38,611 bases of DNA from Methylotenera sp. (GCA_021732405.1 JAKFVB010000012.1:1-38611); one strand, 5' to 3'. Counted from the first letter of the stretch, positions 1 to 8,476 are shown. Translations and numbers: made by a program. Notes: generated from the sequence alone by a model not told the origin.

Positions 1-289
1 ATGTTGCCACATAAGCCTCGTTTACAGCCGCAAACGCGTCTACCGCATAAAGAGGCGGTGGCAGAATATCCGCACGCAAATTATCGTTAGTTTTAATTTT
101 GTCATACACTGGACCGCCCACACGCACCTGACTAATCACATAGAAAGCCAAAACAATAAAAATAATTAAACCAATCACAGGTCCAATCACTTGACCATAA
201 CCACGGCTACCGCCGCCTGAAGGTTTCATGGTAAATAATTGTTTTATTTTTGATGGGAGTTCTTTAATTGCTTGCATATTGAGTGCCAT
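1..289 (-). CDS. Methyl-accepting chemotaxis protein, N-terminal part (pilJ position)
   Basis: Only the first 96 codons are inside the window; the gene runs off the left edge. The start ATG at 289 follows AAGGA with good spacing. The protein begins with a charged cytoplasmic stretch, then a glycine-rich linker and one membrane segment (about residues 34-52), followed by a periplasmic start with the motif ILPPP near residue 76. That opening is common in chemoreceptors with a periplasmic sensing domain; the methylation and signalling helices would lie outside the window. Its place downstream of pilG, pilH and pilI on the same strand points to the receptor of the Pil-Chp twitching pathway. The 218-bp gap before it allows its own promoter, so it may be a general receptor instead of true PilJ. 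Confidence 0.75.
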   Translation of the reverse strand, partial: MALNMQAIKELPSKIKQLFTMKPSGGGSRGYGQVIGPVIGLIIFIVLAFYVISQVRVGGPVYDKIKTNDNLRADILPPPLYAVDAFAAVNEAYVAT

Positions 290-361
290 GTTGATTCCTT
301 TAAGTTTTACCAAATTATCTCAATGTATTTGATGTATTTGAAGATAATTAAATCTAACTAT

Positions 362-398
362 TTAACGACTAAAATTAACCATTTATTAACGACTAAAA
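362..398. promoter_or_regulatory. Pair of 13-bp direct repeats upstream of the chemoreceptor gene
   Basis: TTAACGACTAAAA occurs at 362-374 and again at 386-398, so the copies are 24 bp apart, close to two helical turns. They lie 73-109 bp upstream of the chemoreceptor start in an AT-rich gap of 218 bp. Equal phasing on one face of the DNA would suit a tandem protein-binding site. No known operator is recognised. Confidence 0.35.
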
Positions 399-507
399 CT
401 ATGAAACTTTTTTAAATTTTTATACTTAAAATTCCAATACTTTTTTTGCTGCTATTGTTGCTTTTACTATTGTTAACATTAACCATTAAGCTAAATGCCT
501 AAAATAC

Positions 508-1032
508 CTAGGTCGCATAAGGCGTTGCAAAATCTTTTGAGCGTATTAACTTATCGCAGTCCAGTAAATACCAAGTACGATTTTCGCTATCCTGATAGGT
601 CTGGTTTTTTAAACAGATATGGTCCTCTGTCAACACCTCACCCAAGCGCATTTCGTCTAATTTGCGTAAACCAATCAGTTTATCGACCATAAATGCCACA
701 TTTGTGGTGACCACATCGCTAATCAGTAATAAACGCGCACTAGATGAAATATTGGTAAATGTATTTTCAATGAGCTGTGCTAAATCATTGATGGCATACA
801 GCACACCTCGCACGTTAGCCACCCCCAAAAACCAAGGTTTCACTAATGGCACGCTGTGAATATCCATAATAGGTAAGGTTTCACTGATTTCTTGTAAATT
901 AACCAGCACATTTTTACCGCCAATCAACACGCCCAAATAACCAGCTGGCGGCTCTGCGCCAACTTTTTTAGCATTTTCAAGACGCGCTAAAATGTTAGTT
1001 TGATATTCGCGTAATTGTGATTGTTTAGACAT
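508..1032 (-). CDS. pilI: CheW-like adaptor PilI of the twitching-motility pathway
   Basis: The 174-residue product fits a single CheW domain, which couples a chemoreceptor to a CheA-type kinase at the inner membrane. Residues about 30-165 show the usual CheW pattern, including the stretch around LVKPWFLGVANVRG that matches the conserved W..G..N.RG core. A 30-residue N-terminal extension is typical of PilI. The gene follows pilH after 24 bp and belongs to the minus-strand pilGHI operon. No strong ribosome-binding site precedes the ATG at 1032, so translation may be coupled to pilH. Assignment as PilI and not another CheW comes from the order pilG-pilH-CheW. Confidence 0.85.
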   Translation of the reverse strand: MSKQSQLREYQTNILARLENAKKVGAEPPAGYLGVLIGGKNVLVNLQEISETLPIMDIHSVPLVKPWFLGVANVRGVLYAINDLAQLIENTFTNISSSARLLLISDVVTTNVAFMVDKLIGLRKLDEMRLGEVLTEDHICLKNQTYQDSENRTWYLLDCDKLIRSKDFATPYAT

Positions 1033-1056
1033 ATGTTTGATTAGTTCGCGCTAAAA

Positions 1057-1425
1057 TTATTCTTGTAGTTTATCAATCCAAACTTTTAAATCTGCTTTTT
1101 GAATCGGCTTCAGTAAACAGGCCTTTGCACCCATTTTTTCTGCCCATGCATGATCAGTTACTTGTAGCTTTCCTGAACATAAAATGACGGGTAAGTTGGC
1201 TGTAGCAGGGTCTTTAGTTAACGACCGAGTGGCTTGAAAACCTGTCAATCCAGTCATAATAATATCCATAATAACAAGATCTGGTGCAATGCCAGCGGCG
1301 CGCTCTACGCAGGCCTCACCGCTTTCTAATGCAAATACTTGATAACCATCAGACTCCAACAATTCAGTTAAGTAGAAACGGTCCGTTGCCGAATCATCTA
1401 CAATCAAAATCTTATTAATCGCCAT
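1057..1425 (-). CDS. pilH: Twitching-motility response regulator PilH
   Basis: This is a 122-residue stand-alone receiver domain. The acidic pair D10-D11, the phospho-acceptor D54 in VIMDIIMTG and K106 in LLKPI are all present, so it should be phosphorylated by the Pil-Chp kinase. The usual MP after the aspartate is MT here, as is common in PilH-like proteins. Length and lack of an output domain fit a CheY-like protein that acts by protein contact. A good AAGGGG ribosome-binding site precedes the ATG. It sits 15 bp after pilG and 24 bp before pilI. In relatives PilH balances PilG in controlling pilus extension and retraction and cAMP. Confidence 0.88.
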   Translation of the reverse strand: MAINKILIVDDSATDRFYLTELLESDGYQVFALESGEACVERAAGIAPDLVIMDIIMTGLTGFQATRSLTKDPATANLPVILCSGKLQVTDHAWAEKMGAKACLLKPIQKADLKVWIDKLQE

Positions 1426-1440
1426 TATTAACCCCTTATT

Positions 1441-1872
1441 TTATTCACTCGCAACATCTGCGGCATTTTTTTTGTTATTCAGATAAGCCTCGCTGGTATA
1501 TGCGTTGATAGCATCAATTAACGTATCTTGCGTAAAAGGCTTGGTTAAGTATTCGTCCGACCCAGCCATGCGTCCACGCGCACGATCAAACAAACCATCT
1601 TTGCTTGATAACATAATGACAGGGGTTGATTTAAAGCGGGCATTACGCTTGATAAGTGCGCAAGTTTGATATCCATCAAGGCGTGGCATCATAATATCGA
1701 CAAAAATAATTTGCGGATGTTGATCAGCAATTTTAGACAACGCATCAAAACCATCTTCTGCCAAAATCACTTCACAGCCAGCAGATTTAAGAAAAATCTC
1801 GGCACTGCGTCTAATCGTATTGCTGTCATCAATGACCATTACTTTTGTACCAGCCAGATTTGCTTGTGCCAC
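1441..1872 (-). CDS. pilG: Twitching-motility response regulator PilG
   Basis: A 143-residue single receiver domain with D15-D16, phospho-acceptor D59 in FVDIMMPRLDG, T/S switch region and K111 in LTKPF. Its longer C-terminal tail and the pattern around residues 55-70 are typical of PilG. It is the first gene of the minus-strand pilGHI operon. The start codon is GTG at 1872, supported by GGGGAG nine bases upstream. PilG relays receptor signals to the type IV pilus extension motor and, in pseudomonads, to adenylate cyclase. The promoter must lie in the AT-rich gap 1873-2072, but I could not pick a convincing sigma-70 hexamer pair there. Confidence 0.88.
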   Translation of the reverse strand: MAQANLAGTKVMVIDDSNTIRRSAEIFLKSAGCEVILAEDGFDALSKIADQHPQIIFVDIMMPRLDGYQTCALIKRNARFKSTPVIMLSSKDGLFDRARGRMAGSDEYLTKPFTQDTLIDAINAYTSEAYLNNKKNAADVASE

Positions 1873-1937
1873 GTTTTTATACTCCCCAAGTTATATTGTA
1901 AACCTCTTATATAACCGAATTAAAAAATATTCTATCT

Positions 1938-1951
1938 AAAAACATGTTTTT
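1938..1951. promoter_or_regulatory. 14-bp perfect palindrome upstream of pilG
   Basis: AAAAACATGTTTTT is a perfect palindrome, 66-79 bp upstream of the pilG start in the divergent gap between pilG and the FIST gene. It could be an operator shared by both genes. In AT-rich DNA a palindrome of this composition can also arise by chance. Confidence 0.25.
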
Positions 1952-2072
1952 ACATTATTCTTTTAATCACTTAAGTGCAATATTAAGTTCAATAAATTTA
2001 ATTAGTACACACAAAATATTACATTTTTTAAAATAATTTGCAACACTTACATAATATTTGTAATAATATACT

Positions 2073-2101
2073 TTAACAATACTCAATAATTGCAGTATAA
2101 A
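2073..2101 (+). promoter_or_regulatory. Sigma-70-type promoter of the FIST gene
   Basis: TTAACA at 2073-2078 and TATAAA at 2096-2101 are separated by 17 bp, the optimal spacing. Transcription would begin near 2108, giving a leader of about 36 bases that contains the AGGGGG ribosome-binding site used by the start at 2144. Confidence 0.55.
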
Positions 2102-2143
2102 TTGTAACTATTAGAACAGTTGTATGACAGGGGGCGAACAAAA

Positions 2144-3304
2144 ATGCTTATCAGACAAGAATCCGTCGATTCAAAAATGGCACTCAAAGATTTACCCAAC
2201 ACTTCTCCGCTGGCAAGCGCCAATTTAGTATTGGCTTTCGGCTCAATAAAGAGATTTAACGAAGGTAAGTTGCAGGGCTTTTTAAAATCGCGATACCCAA
2301 CCGCTCAAGTCATTGGCTGCACCACATCTGGTGAAATTAGTCCTAATGGTGTTTTTGACGATAGTATTCAAATCACTGCAATTCAGTGGGAAAAAACGGT
2401 TCAGCGTGTTGCGCAGACCAAAATGTCTGGCATGCAAAGCTCTTTTGAAGCGGCTGCAGGTCTAGCAAAACAATTAAAAGCAGACTCTTTACGCACAGTT
2501 ATTGTGATTTCAGATGGCTTAAATGTAAACGGCTCTGAATTATTAAAAGGCTTTCAAAGTGTATTAGGTGAGATTCCGATTGTGGGCGGTTTAGCAGGTG
2601 ATGGTGGGGCTTTTGTTAAAACATTACAACTGTATAACGATACCGTTTCAGATAATCTGGTGATTGCAGTTGGCTTATATGGGCCTGCGCTCATTACAGC
2701 AAGTGGTGCTTTAGGGGGCTGGAAACCTTATGGTCCGCCACGCACAGTGACTAAATCCGAGAAGAACGTGGTATTTGAGATGGACGGCAAACCTGCATTG
2801 CCGCTTTATAGAATGTACATCGGCGAAGCCTTTTCAAAAGGCTTACCAGGCACTGGTTTAAAATTTCCACTGGCGGTGATTGAAGAAGGCAAACGCGATG
2901 TTGAAAAAATTCGTACTTTGTTGGCGATTGATACCAAAAATAATAGCCTGACATTTGCTGGCAACGTGGAAGAAGGCGAAACTGTTCGTCTATGTCAAAC
3001 CAATCATGACAGACTTGTGGATGGCGCAGGCGCTGCTGCAAACCTAGTGATGGATGGTTTAAGTGCGAACAAAACCAATCAAACAGGCTTGGCATTATGT
3101 GTGAGCTGCGTTGGCCGTAAAGGCGTAATGGCAGAACTGGTAGGAGATGAAATTAAGCTGGTGCAGCAGATTCTAGGCCCACAAACCAGTTTAACGGGCT
3201 TTTATTCTTATGGTGAGCTTGCGCCTCGCCCCAATACAACCGATAGCGTGCTGCATAATCAAACCATGACCATTGGCTATTTAAGCGAGAACTTACTGGC
3301 GTAG
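2144..3304 (+). CDS. FIST domain sensory protein (FIST_N plus FIST_C)
   Basis: The 386-residue protein matches the two-part FIST family, described as a sensory domain that may bind small ligands such as amino acids; some members (NosP) bind haem and sense nitric oxide. The N-terminal part contains GCTTSGEISPNG, a strong FIST_N signature, and the C-terminal part carries the FIST_C pattern ending in GFYSYGELAP. There is no signal peptide, membrane segment or fused output domain, so it must act by contact with a partner. The ATG at 2144 is chosen over an in-frame TTG at 2120 because AGGGGG stands nine bases before it. It is divergent from pilGHI, which makes a link to chemosensory signalling plausible but unproven. 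Confidence 0.88.
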   Translation: MLIRQESVDSKMALKDLPNTSPLASANLVLAFGSIKRFNEGKLQGFLKSRYPTAQVIGCTTSGEISPNGVFDDSIQITAIQWEKTVQRVAQTKMSGMQSSFEAAAGLAKQLKADSLRTVIVISDGLNVNGSELLKGFQSVLGEIPIVGGLAGDGGAFVKTLQLYNDTVSDNLVIAVGLYGPALITASGALGGWKPYGPPRTVTKSEKNVVFEMDGKPALPLYRMYIGEAFSKGLPGTGLKFPLAVIEEGKRDVEKIRTLLAIDTKNNSLTFAGNVEEGETVRLCQTNHDRLVDGAGAAANLVMDGLSANKTNQTGLALCVSCVGRKGVMAELVGDEIKLVQQILGPQTSLTGFYSYGELAPRPNTTDSVLHNQTMTIGYLSENLLA

Positions 3305-3348
3305 TTAGTTTATTGCCTTAATTTAAAATTTTTCGCTTCAAAACGATA

Positions 3349-3380
3349 AGCACCTGTTCTAAATAGGTGCTTTTTGTTTT
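3349..3380 (+). terminator. Rho-independent terminator after the FIST gene
   Basis: AGCACCT at 3349-3355 pairs with AGGTGCT at 3365-3371 across a 9-base loop, followed by TTTTTGTTTT. It lies 45 bp past the FIST stop and before tpx, so the two genes are separate transcripts. Confidence 0.85.
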
Positions 3381-3444
3381 ATGATTAGCAGTACAAAATT
3401 ATGTGCGGTTTTAAGTCGCATCATTTATTAAAAAGGAAAAAATC

Positions 3445-3948
3445 ATGTCTAGCTCAGTAACCCTTAAAGGCAATCCCGTCGATGTTGCAGGCAATTTGCC
3501 AAAAGTTGGCAGTACTGCGCCGAACTTCACGCTGGTTGATAAAGCATTAGCCGATGTTACATTAGAAACTTACGCGGGCAAACGCAAAGTACTCAACATT
3601 TTTCCAAGCGTCGATACGCCAACCTGCGCGATGTCAGTTCGTGCATTCAACAAACACGCTGCTGGTTTATCGAATACAGTGGTGCTGAACATTTCTGCTG
3701 ATTTACCATTTGCCCAAACGCGCTTTTGTGCAGCAGAGGGCATTGAAAATGTAGTGAACCTATCAACCATGCGCGGTCGCGATTTTCTGATGAATTATGG
3801 TGTGCTGTTGTTTACCAGCAAATTAGCGGGATTAGCAGCGCGCGCGGTCATTGTGATTGATGAGAACAATACAATTAAATATCTTGAATTAGTACCAGAA
3901 ATTGCGAATGAACCGAATTATGATGCAGCACTCGCTGCGTTAAAATAA
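3445..3948 (+). CDS. tpx: Atypical 2-Cys peroxiredoxin, thiol peroxidase Tpx
   Basis: The 167-residue product reduces hydrogen peroxide and alkyl hydroperoxides in the cytoplasm using thioredoxin. The peroxidatic cysteine is C61 in PSVDTPTC, and the resolving cysteine is C95 in QTRFC, the usual Tpx spacing, so an internal disulfide is expected. Full length matches the family (about 165-168). The start at 3445 follows AAGGA. The gene has its own terminator and stands alone. In the C-terminal half the common family pattern holds (GRDF, then GLAARAV with the conserved arginine). No OxyR-type site was identified in the short upstream gap. Confidence 0.95.
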   Translation: MSSSVTLKGNPVDVAGNLPKVGSTAPNFTLVDKALADVTLETYAGKRKVLNIFPSVDTPTCAMSVRAFNKHAAGLSNTVVLNISADLPFAQTRFCAAEGIENVVNLSTMRGRDFLMNYGVLLFTSKLAGLAARAVIVIDENNTIKYLELVPEIANEPNYDAALAALK

Positions 3949-3962
3949 AATCGGGTTTATTT

Positions 3963-3997
3963 AAAAAAGCCAGCCAATAAAACAGGCTGGCTTTTTA
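3963..3997. terminator. Strong, possibly bidirectional terminator between tpx and the MazG-like gene
   Basis: AAAAAGCCAGCC at 3964-3975 pairs perfectly with GGCTGGCTTTTT at 3985-3996 (12 bp, 9-base loop). The A-run before and T-run after the GC stem let it work for tpx on the plus strand and for the convergent minus-strand gene. Confidence 0.9.
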
Positions 3998-4041
3998 ATT
4001 TTCACCACTTATTGGCAACATACTTAACACTTTTTTTGGGG

Positions 4042-4407
4042 TTAATTTTTTAAGTATTCGGTATATTTGGCGTTGCTGCCTTTGGCTTTTTCAACTGGAT
4101 ATTTCAGCGCATTCAATTCAATTTTTCGATTCGCCGCCTCAATCAAATCAATATTCAATACCTCAGCAATCCTTAACAAATACACGAAAGTATCTGCCAA
4201 TTCATGGCTCACCGCCTCGCGTTTTTCTGGCGTTAATTGCGCACTTTCTGCGGGCGTATCCCATTGAAAATGTTCCACCAATTCAGCGGCTTCCACAATC
4301 ATCGCCATCGCTAAATTTTTAGGTGTGTGAAACTGCACCCAATCGCGTTCCTGTACAAATTGGTTAATACGCAAGCGTAATTGCTGTAATGAATCTTGAT
4401 TTCCCAT
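4042..4407 (-). CDS. MazG-like nucleotide pyrophosphohydrolase (dCTPase-like)
   Basis: The 121-residue all-alpha protein belongs to the MazG/DCTPP1 superfamily, which hydrolyses dNTPs to dNMP and pyrophosphate and cleans the nucleotide pool. The metal-binding pattern is present: E39 and E42 in VEAAELVE, then E69 and D72 in ELAD. A tryptophan-rich start (RDWVQFHTPKNLA) is typical of the short dCTPase-like branch. A single domain of this size normally forms dimers or tetramers. GGGGTT precedes the ATG. It sits 47 bp downstream of the rRNA methyltransferase gene on the same strand, so it may share that transcript. Exact substrate cannot be told from sequence. Confidence 0.88.
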   Translation of the reverse strand: MGNQDSLQQLRLRINQFVQERDWVQFHTPKNLAMAMIVEAAELVEHFQWDTPAESAQLTPEKREAVSHELADTFVYLLRIAEVLNIDLIEAANRKIELNALKYPVEKAKGSNAKYTEYLKN

Positions 4408-4454
4408 GATTTTTAACCCCGACTTAACCAGTTTTTTTGTTCAAATTTTTTAAA

Positions 4455-5597
4455 TCATTTGCGATTACTGCCGGCTACCATCTTAATTTCAAATAATCGG
4501 CATTCCAGCGGGCCGTTAAACAGCGGCGTACGTTTGCTGGGTGTTAAGCGCATCAACTTTGGCAACCGCAAATCGTTGGTTAAAAAGTAAGTATTCCAGC
4601 CCGCAAATTTGCGTTTTAACGCTTCGCCCATTTTCGGGTATAGCAAAGCCAACTCTTCGTCTTCGCCAATTCGTACGCCATATGGCGGATTGGCAACCAG
4701 CACGCCGCTATCTGCTGGCGGCACTACTTCAGTAATATTGGTTTGCGCTAATTGCACTGCTTCCGCCAATCCTGCTTCGGTTAAGTTTTGCTTGGCAACT
4801 CTCACTGCGCGTAAATCGCTATCTGAGCCATAGAGTTTTTGAAAAGTCACTGGCTTAGCATTTTTAAGCGCGGTATTTTTGATTTTTTTCCAAGTGTCTG
4901 ATTCAAAATTTTTGAGTTTTTCAAAGCCAAAATCACGCTTTAATCCTGGCGCAATATTCAACGCCATCATTGCCGCTTCCAGCAAAAAAGTGCCGCTGCC
5001 ACACATTGGGTCAAGCAAAGGCTGGCCTGCTTGCCAGCCTGATAATTGCAAAATACCTGCGGCTAGGTTTTCACGCAAAGGCGCTTCAATACTGGCTTTG
5101 CGGTTACCTCGTTGATACAAGGCGTCACCAGATGTATCTACATAATAAACGTAACTATCAGCGGTTAAATAGGCATGAATGCGCACCGCTGGCGTTTTGG
5201 TATCGATGTAAGGGCGTGAATCGACCACTTGCCTGAATTTATCGCATACCGCATCTTTAATGCGTAGCGTGGCAAATTCTAAACTTTTAAGCGGGCATTT
5301 AACGCCTGTCACTTTCACCATAAAATCGTGTTTCACATCAAACCAATTTGGCCAATTCAATTTGTAGGCGGCTTGATATAAATCATCTTCCGTTGCGTAT
5401 TTGCCCTGCCCTGCTTGCATCAAAATACGCGTAGCGATGCGCGAATGTAAATTGGCGTGATAGCAGACACTCAGCTCTCCTGCAAAACCCACACCGCCAT
5501 CGGTTGGCTTAATGTCTTTGGCGTTACTGGCTTTCAACTCGTTGACCAGCAAAGCCTCAAGCCCGCGTGGGCAAGTGGCAAAATATTGATTCATCAT
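4455..5597 (-). CDS. rlmL: THUMP-domain 23S rRNA (guanine-N2) methyltransferase, RlmL type
   Basis: Residues about 1-170 form a ferredoxin-like/THUMP RNA-binding region, and residues 175-375 form a Rossmann methyltransferase. The SAM-binding motif is LLDPMCGSGTF (194-204) and the catalytic motif is VANPPYG (301-307). This matches the N-terminal half of E. coli RlmL, which makes m2G2445 in 23S rRNA. The RlmK half fused to the E. coli enzyme is absent, as in many betaproteobacteria, so the 380-residue length is normal for the stand-alone form. Two adjacent ATGs (5597 and 5594) are possible starts, with GAAG upstream. It is preceded on the same strand by the spermidine-synthase-like gene with a 29-bp gap. 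Confidence 0.9.
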   Translation of the reverse strand: MMNQYFATCPRGLEALLVNELKASNAKDIKPTDGGVGFAGELSVCYHANLHSRIATRILMQAGQGKYATEDDLYQAAYKLNWPNWFDVKHDFMVKVTGVKCPLKSLEFATLRIKDAVCDKFRQVVDSRPYIDTKTPAVRIHAYLTADSYVYYVDTSGDALYQRGNRKASIEAPLRENLAAGILQLSGWQAGQPLLDPMCGSGTFLLEAAMMALNIAPGLKRDFGFEKLKNFESDTWKKIKNTALKNAKPVTFQKLYGSDSDLRAVRVAKQNLTEAGLAEAVQLAQTNITEVVPPADSGVLVANPPYGVRIGEDEELALLYPKMGEALKRKFAGWNTYFLTNDLRLPKLMRLTPSKRTPLFNGPLECRLFEIKMVAGSNRK

Positions 5598-5626
5598 AGC
5601 GTTATCGTTTCTTCATTCAATAGGTC

Positions 5627-6391
5627 TTAATTAATCTGGTTATGTTCGCAAAGCTTTTCAACAAAACTGGAAAATTCAATTTTGTGCGTATTTTCTAAGA
5701 TTTTTGCGCGTTCTTTGAGCTTTTTCTGGTTTAGACTTAACGCTTTTTTGAAGCCAAAAACCACAATATTGCCTGGCTTGCCAGTTGGCAACATCAAGGT
5801 TTGATTGTTAAAACTTTGTTCAATGCGTTGTAGATAAATATCAAAGTTCTTGTCGCTGCCCCATAAGTTAATGGCAAAAATGCCATCAATTTTTAAAGCC
5901 ATCTCGCAGTTATCAAAAAAATCCTGACTACAAAAATCCGGCGGAATACCAAAGCTGTCAAACGCATCAATCATCAAGCAATCGGTGCTGTTCGTATTTT
6001 CAGCCAAATACGCAATACCATCCCCCTCAATCACGTTGAATCGTTCATCATTATCGGGTACATAAAAATGGCTGCGCGCAATGCTGATGATTTGCGGATT
6101 GATTTCCACAATTGTTTGACTGATATTAGTGCAATTGGCGTAAATATATTTAGGTACAGAGCCACCGCCCAAACCGATTGTGAGCACAGTTTTAATATCA
6201 TCAGAAAACAATAAAAATCCCATCATGCCGCGCGTATAAGTCAGCTCTAACGCAAATGGATCTTTCACTTTCATGCTGCTTTGAATCGTCACCGACCCTA
6301 AATGCAACGAACGTATGCCACTGATTTCGGACACTTCCACCACGCTGTCATCACGTACGTTTTTGTGAATTTTACGGTTAAATTTAAACAT
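5627..6391 (-). CDS. Spermidine synthase-like SAM-fold protein
   Basis: The 254-residue protein has the polyamine synthase core: TIGLGGGSVPK (71-81) as motif I, VEIN (95-98) and IDAFDSFGIP (141-150) where spermidine synthases have D-x-x-D-P. Both aspartates (D142 and D145) are kept but the proline is replaced by serine, and the N-terminal beta domain that shapes the polyamine pocket is short. The enzyme might transfer aminopropyl groups, or be one of the many SpeE-like proteins of unknown function. It starts 5 bp after the RNase II-like gene, so the two are surely co-transcribed. No SpeD-like decarboxylase is nearby, which weakens a spermidine role. Confidence 0.72.
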   Translation of the reverse strand: MFKFNRKIHKNVRDDSVVEVSEISGIRSLHLGSVTIQSSMKVKDPFALELTYTRGMMGFLLFSDDIKTVLTIGLGGGSVPKYIYANCTNISQTIVEINPQIISIARSHFYVPDNDERFNVIEGDGIAYLAENTNSTDCLMIDAFDSFGIPPDFCSQDFFDNCEMALKIDGIFAINLWGSDKNFDIYLQRIEQSFNNQTLMLPTGKPGNIVVFGFKKALSLNQKKLKERAKILENTHKIEFSSFVEKLCEHNQIN

Positions 6392-6396
6392 GATGT

Positions 6397-8313
6397 TTAT
6401 TGGTTTTCAGCACTTTCTTGCGCGATTTCAATCACTTCTGGTTCAATTACATCTGAAGCGCTTGTTTCAATCAGCGCTTTAAATTTGCAATTTAATTCCA
6501 TTAACAAAGTATCAATATGTTTGATTTCCAATAGTACTTTTGTACCGACTTTAAGCTCTGGCAAGCTAGGCACTTTGGTGATGTAAAACATGCCATCAAT
6601 ACGCACCAGATTTTCGCGCCAAACGGTCGCAGTGATTTCCGTCAGTTGCTCTTGAATCAAATACTGTAAGCACCAATAGCGTTCCATGCGGGTTTGAAAT
6701 TCACTATAAGCATTATAGGTTTGGTCAAAGTTTCGCATCATCACATTGAGCTTGCCATCTGCTGCGTTGTAAGGCGCTGGCTCAGTATTCAGCATCGCGA
6801 TTAATTGGCGCTGATTAATTAAATCCACCGCGCGTCTTAAGGGTGATGTGCACCATGCATATTGCGCCACACCCAAGCCCTGATGGGGTTCGGCAGAAGT
6901 TGTCATGAACACTTTTCCGCCCGTTTGCGCACGATAAATACCCGCAAAACCCGCCTCTTTTAACAAACCACCCCAATGACTATTAGCGTAAATCATTAAC
7001 TCCGCCACCAATTTATCCATCGGTGAGCCACGTTCGCGCGCGATAATTTGGACGATTCCATTATTCACATAAAAATTATAATCGATTTGCGAGGCGCGGT
7101 TTGGATCGGCTTTGCCACGCGCAATTTCTAATTGTTCTGCCAAACTAAATAGCAATTTAAGCTTTGCCCAATAAGGATGACCGCTATCAGTTTCTAATGT
7201 ATGTTCATTAAAAAACGGTTCTAGCGCATCGTGGCGCAAATTATCTGCGATTTTGATTTGTTCTAACTTTGTTTCGTGCGCAACGATTTCAAAGTCTGGC
7301 GTCACTTCCAAATACAAGCTTAAGGCAGGTTTAGTTTCACCCGCATCCAAGCTAAATGGTTTAACGATACTATCTGGCAACATGGTGATTTTATTGCCAG
7401 GCATGTAAACAGTGGATAATCGCGATAGCACAATCGCATCTAAATCAGAATCCGCAAGCACGCCTAAACTGGGTGCAGCGATGTGAATCCCCACGCGGGT
7501 GTTGCCATTTGTGAGCGTTTCTAAACTAAACGCATCATCAATTTCAGTTGTTGTGGCATCGTCAATACTGAAACATTCCACCGTACTTAACGCTAAATTT
7601 AGCGCAATTTTTGGCGATTCAAATGGTGGAAAATCCACACCTGATTTTCCATCTTTGTCTGGAAACATTTCGCGCAAAAAAGCACCCAAATGATAGTCAT
7701 GCGCGTTTTGAATCAAGCCGCAATCCGCCATCACCGTTAAGGCTAAGCGACCTGAAGTTTGCGCTGCTTCGTCAATCGCTTTCCATTCCAGACTATTTTT
7801 GTCTGGGTTATAAATCAAGGCATCCGCTTTTGTCGCAAAACCTTCTGGTAACTCTTTATTGTTCAGCTGCGTCACCCAAGCTGCCATTTGCTCGGCTTGT
7901 AATTTTTTGCGCTCTACTGCGGCTAACGCGAGCTTTAACGTTTCGGCTGGCGCGGCTTTATAGCGGCCTTTTCCCTTGCGATAAAAATACATCGGCGCGC
8001 TATGTAATTTAATCGCAGTAGCGGCGGCCTCAAACGGAGTGGGCTTTTTGCCGTAATATTCTTTGGCTAAATCTTCAAAAGCAAATTCTGGCTCACCGCA
8101 GCATTCCCATAAAAAATCGATGTCCAGATTTTCAGCTTCGGCAAGCGCTGTTTCCATAAAATTTGCCAATGTAGACTCAAATTGCATCAGAACATTGCTG
8201 GCTTTAATTTTAGAGCGCTTGCCCGAAACCGATTCCACCTGCAACGCTGCGGGCGATTCTGACATGATAGAGGCGACTTTAAAGCTGCCATCTTCTTCGT
8301 AAAACACATTCAT
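6397..8313 (-). CDS. RNase II-family 3'-5' exoribonuclease (RNB domain)
   Basis: The 638-residue protein contains an RNB catalytic domain from about residue 235 to 560. The magnesium-binding signature is IDDATTTEIDDAF (250-262): D251, D259 and D260 match the E. coli RNase II aspartates D201, D209 and D210, but the D207 position is glutamate (E257). Further RNB marks are MPGNKITMLP and CTSPLRRAVDLINQRQL. An N-terminal region of about 220 residues replaces ordinary cold-shock domains, and a short S1-like region ends the protein. Such enzymes degrade unstructured RNA in the cytoplasm. It heads a minus-strand operon with the SpeE-like gene 5 bp behind. Confidence 0.88.
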   Translation of the reverse strand: MNVFYEEDGSFKVASIMSESPAALQVESVSGKRSKIKASNVLMQFESTLANFMETALAEAENLDIDFLWECCGEPEFAFEDLAKEYYGKKPTPFEAAATAIKLHSAPMYFYRKGKGRYKAAPAETLKLALAAVERKKLQAEQMAAWVTQLNNKELPEGFATKADALIYNPDKNSLEWKAIDEAAQTSGRLALTVMADCGLIQNAHDYHLGAFLREMFPDKDGKSGVDFPPFESPKIALNLALSTVECFSIDDATTTEIDDAFSLETLTNGNTRVGIHIAAPSLGVLADSDLDAIVLSRLSTVYMPGNKITMLPDSIVKPFSLDAGETKPALSLYLEVTPDFEIVAHETKLEQIKIADNLRHDALEPFFNEHTLETDSGHPYWAKLKLLFSLAEQLEIARGKADPNRASQIDYNFYVNNGIVQIIARERGSPMDKLVAELMIYANSHWGGLLKEAGFAGIYRAQTGGKVFMTTSAEPHQGLGVAQYAWCTSPLRRAVDLINQRQLIAMLNTEPAPYNAADGKLNVMMRNFDQTYNAYSEFQTRMERYWCLQYLIQEQLTEITATVWRENLVRIDGMFYITKVPSLPELKVGTKVLLEIKHIDTLLMELNCKFKALIETSASDVIEPEVIEIAQESAENQ

Positions 8314-8476
8314 TGTGCGAGTTTTCTCTGTTTAAGAATGGATGCATAGCAAAACTTAACCATTTTTTTGGGTTAACTTTTTAGTGCAAATATTGCGATA
8401 GGCGTAATTTTAATGTGTTCCGCATAATTAAGCTTGTTTAATTCGGGTGTAAGTGCCTATTGGGCAGAATTTATTG

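Noticed and set aside
2751-3095. Minus-strand open frame inside the FIST gene
   Set aside because: Shadow frame of a well-supported gene; no ribosome-binding site or recognisable domain.
8356-8376. Inverted repeat TTAACC/GGTTAA in the gap before the Fur-family gene
   Set aside because: Only 6-bp arms in AT-rich DNA with T-rich spacer; too weak to call an operator or terminator.
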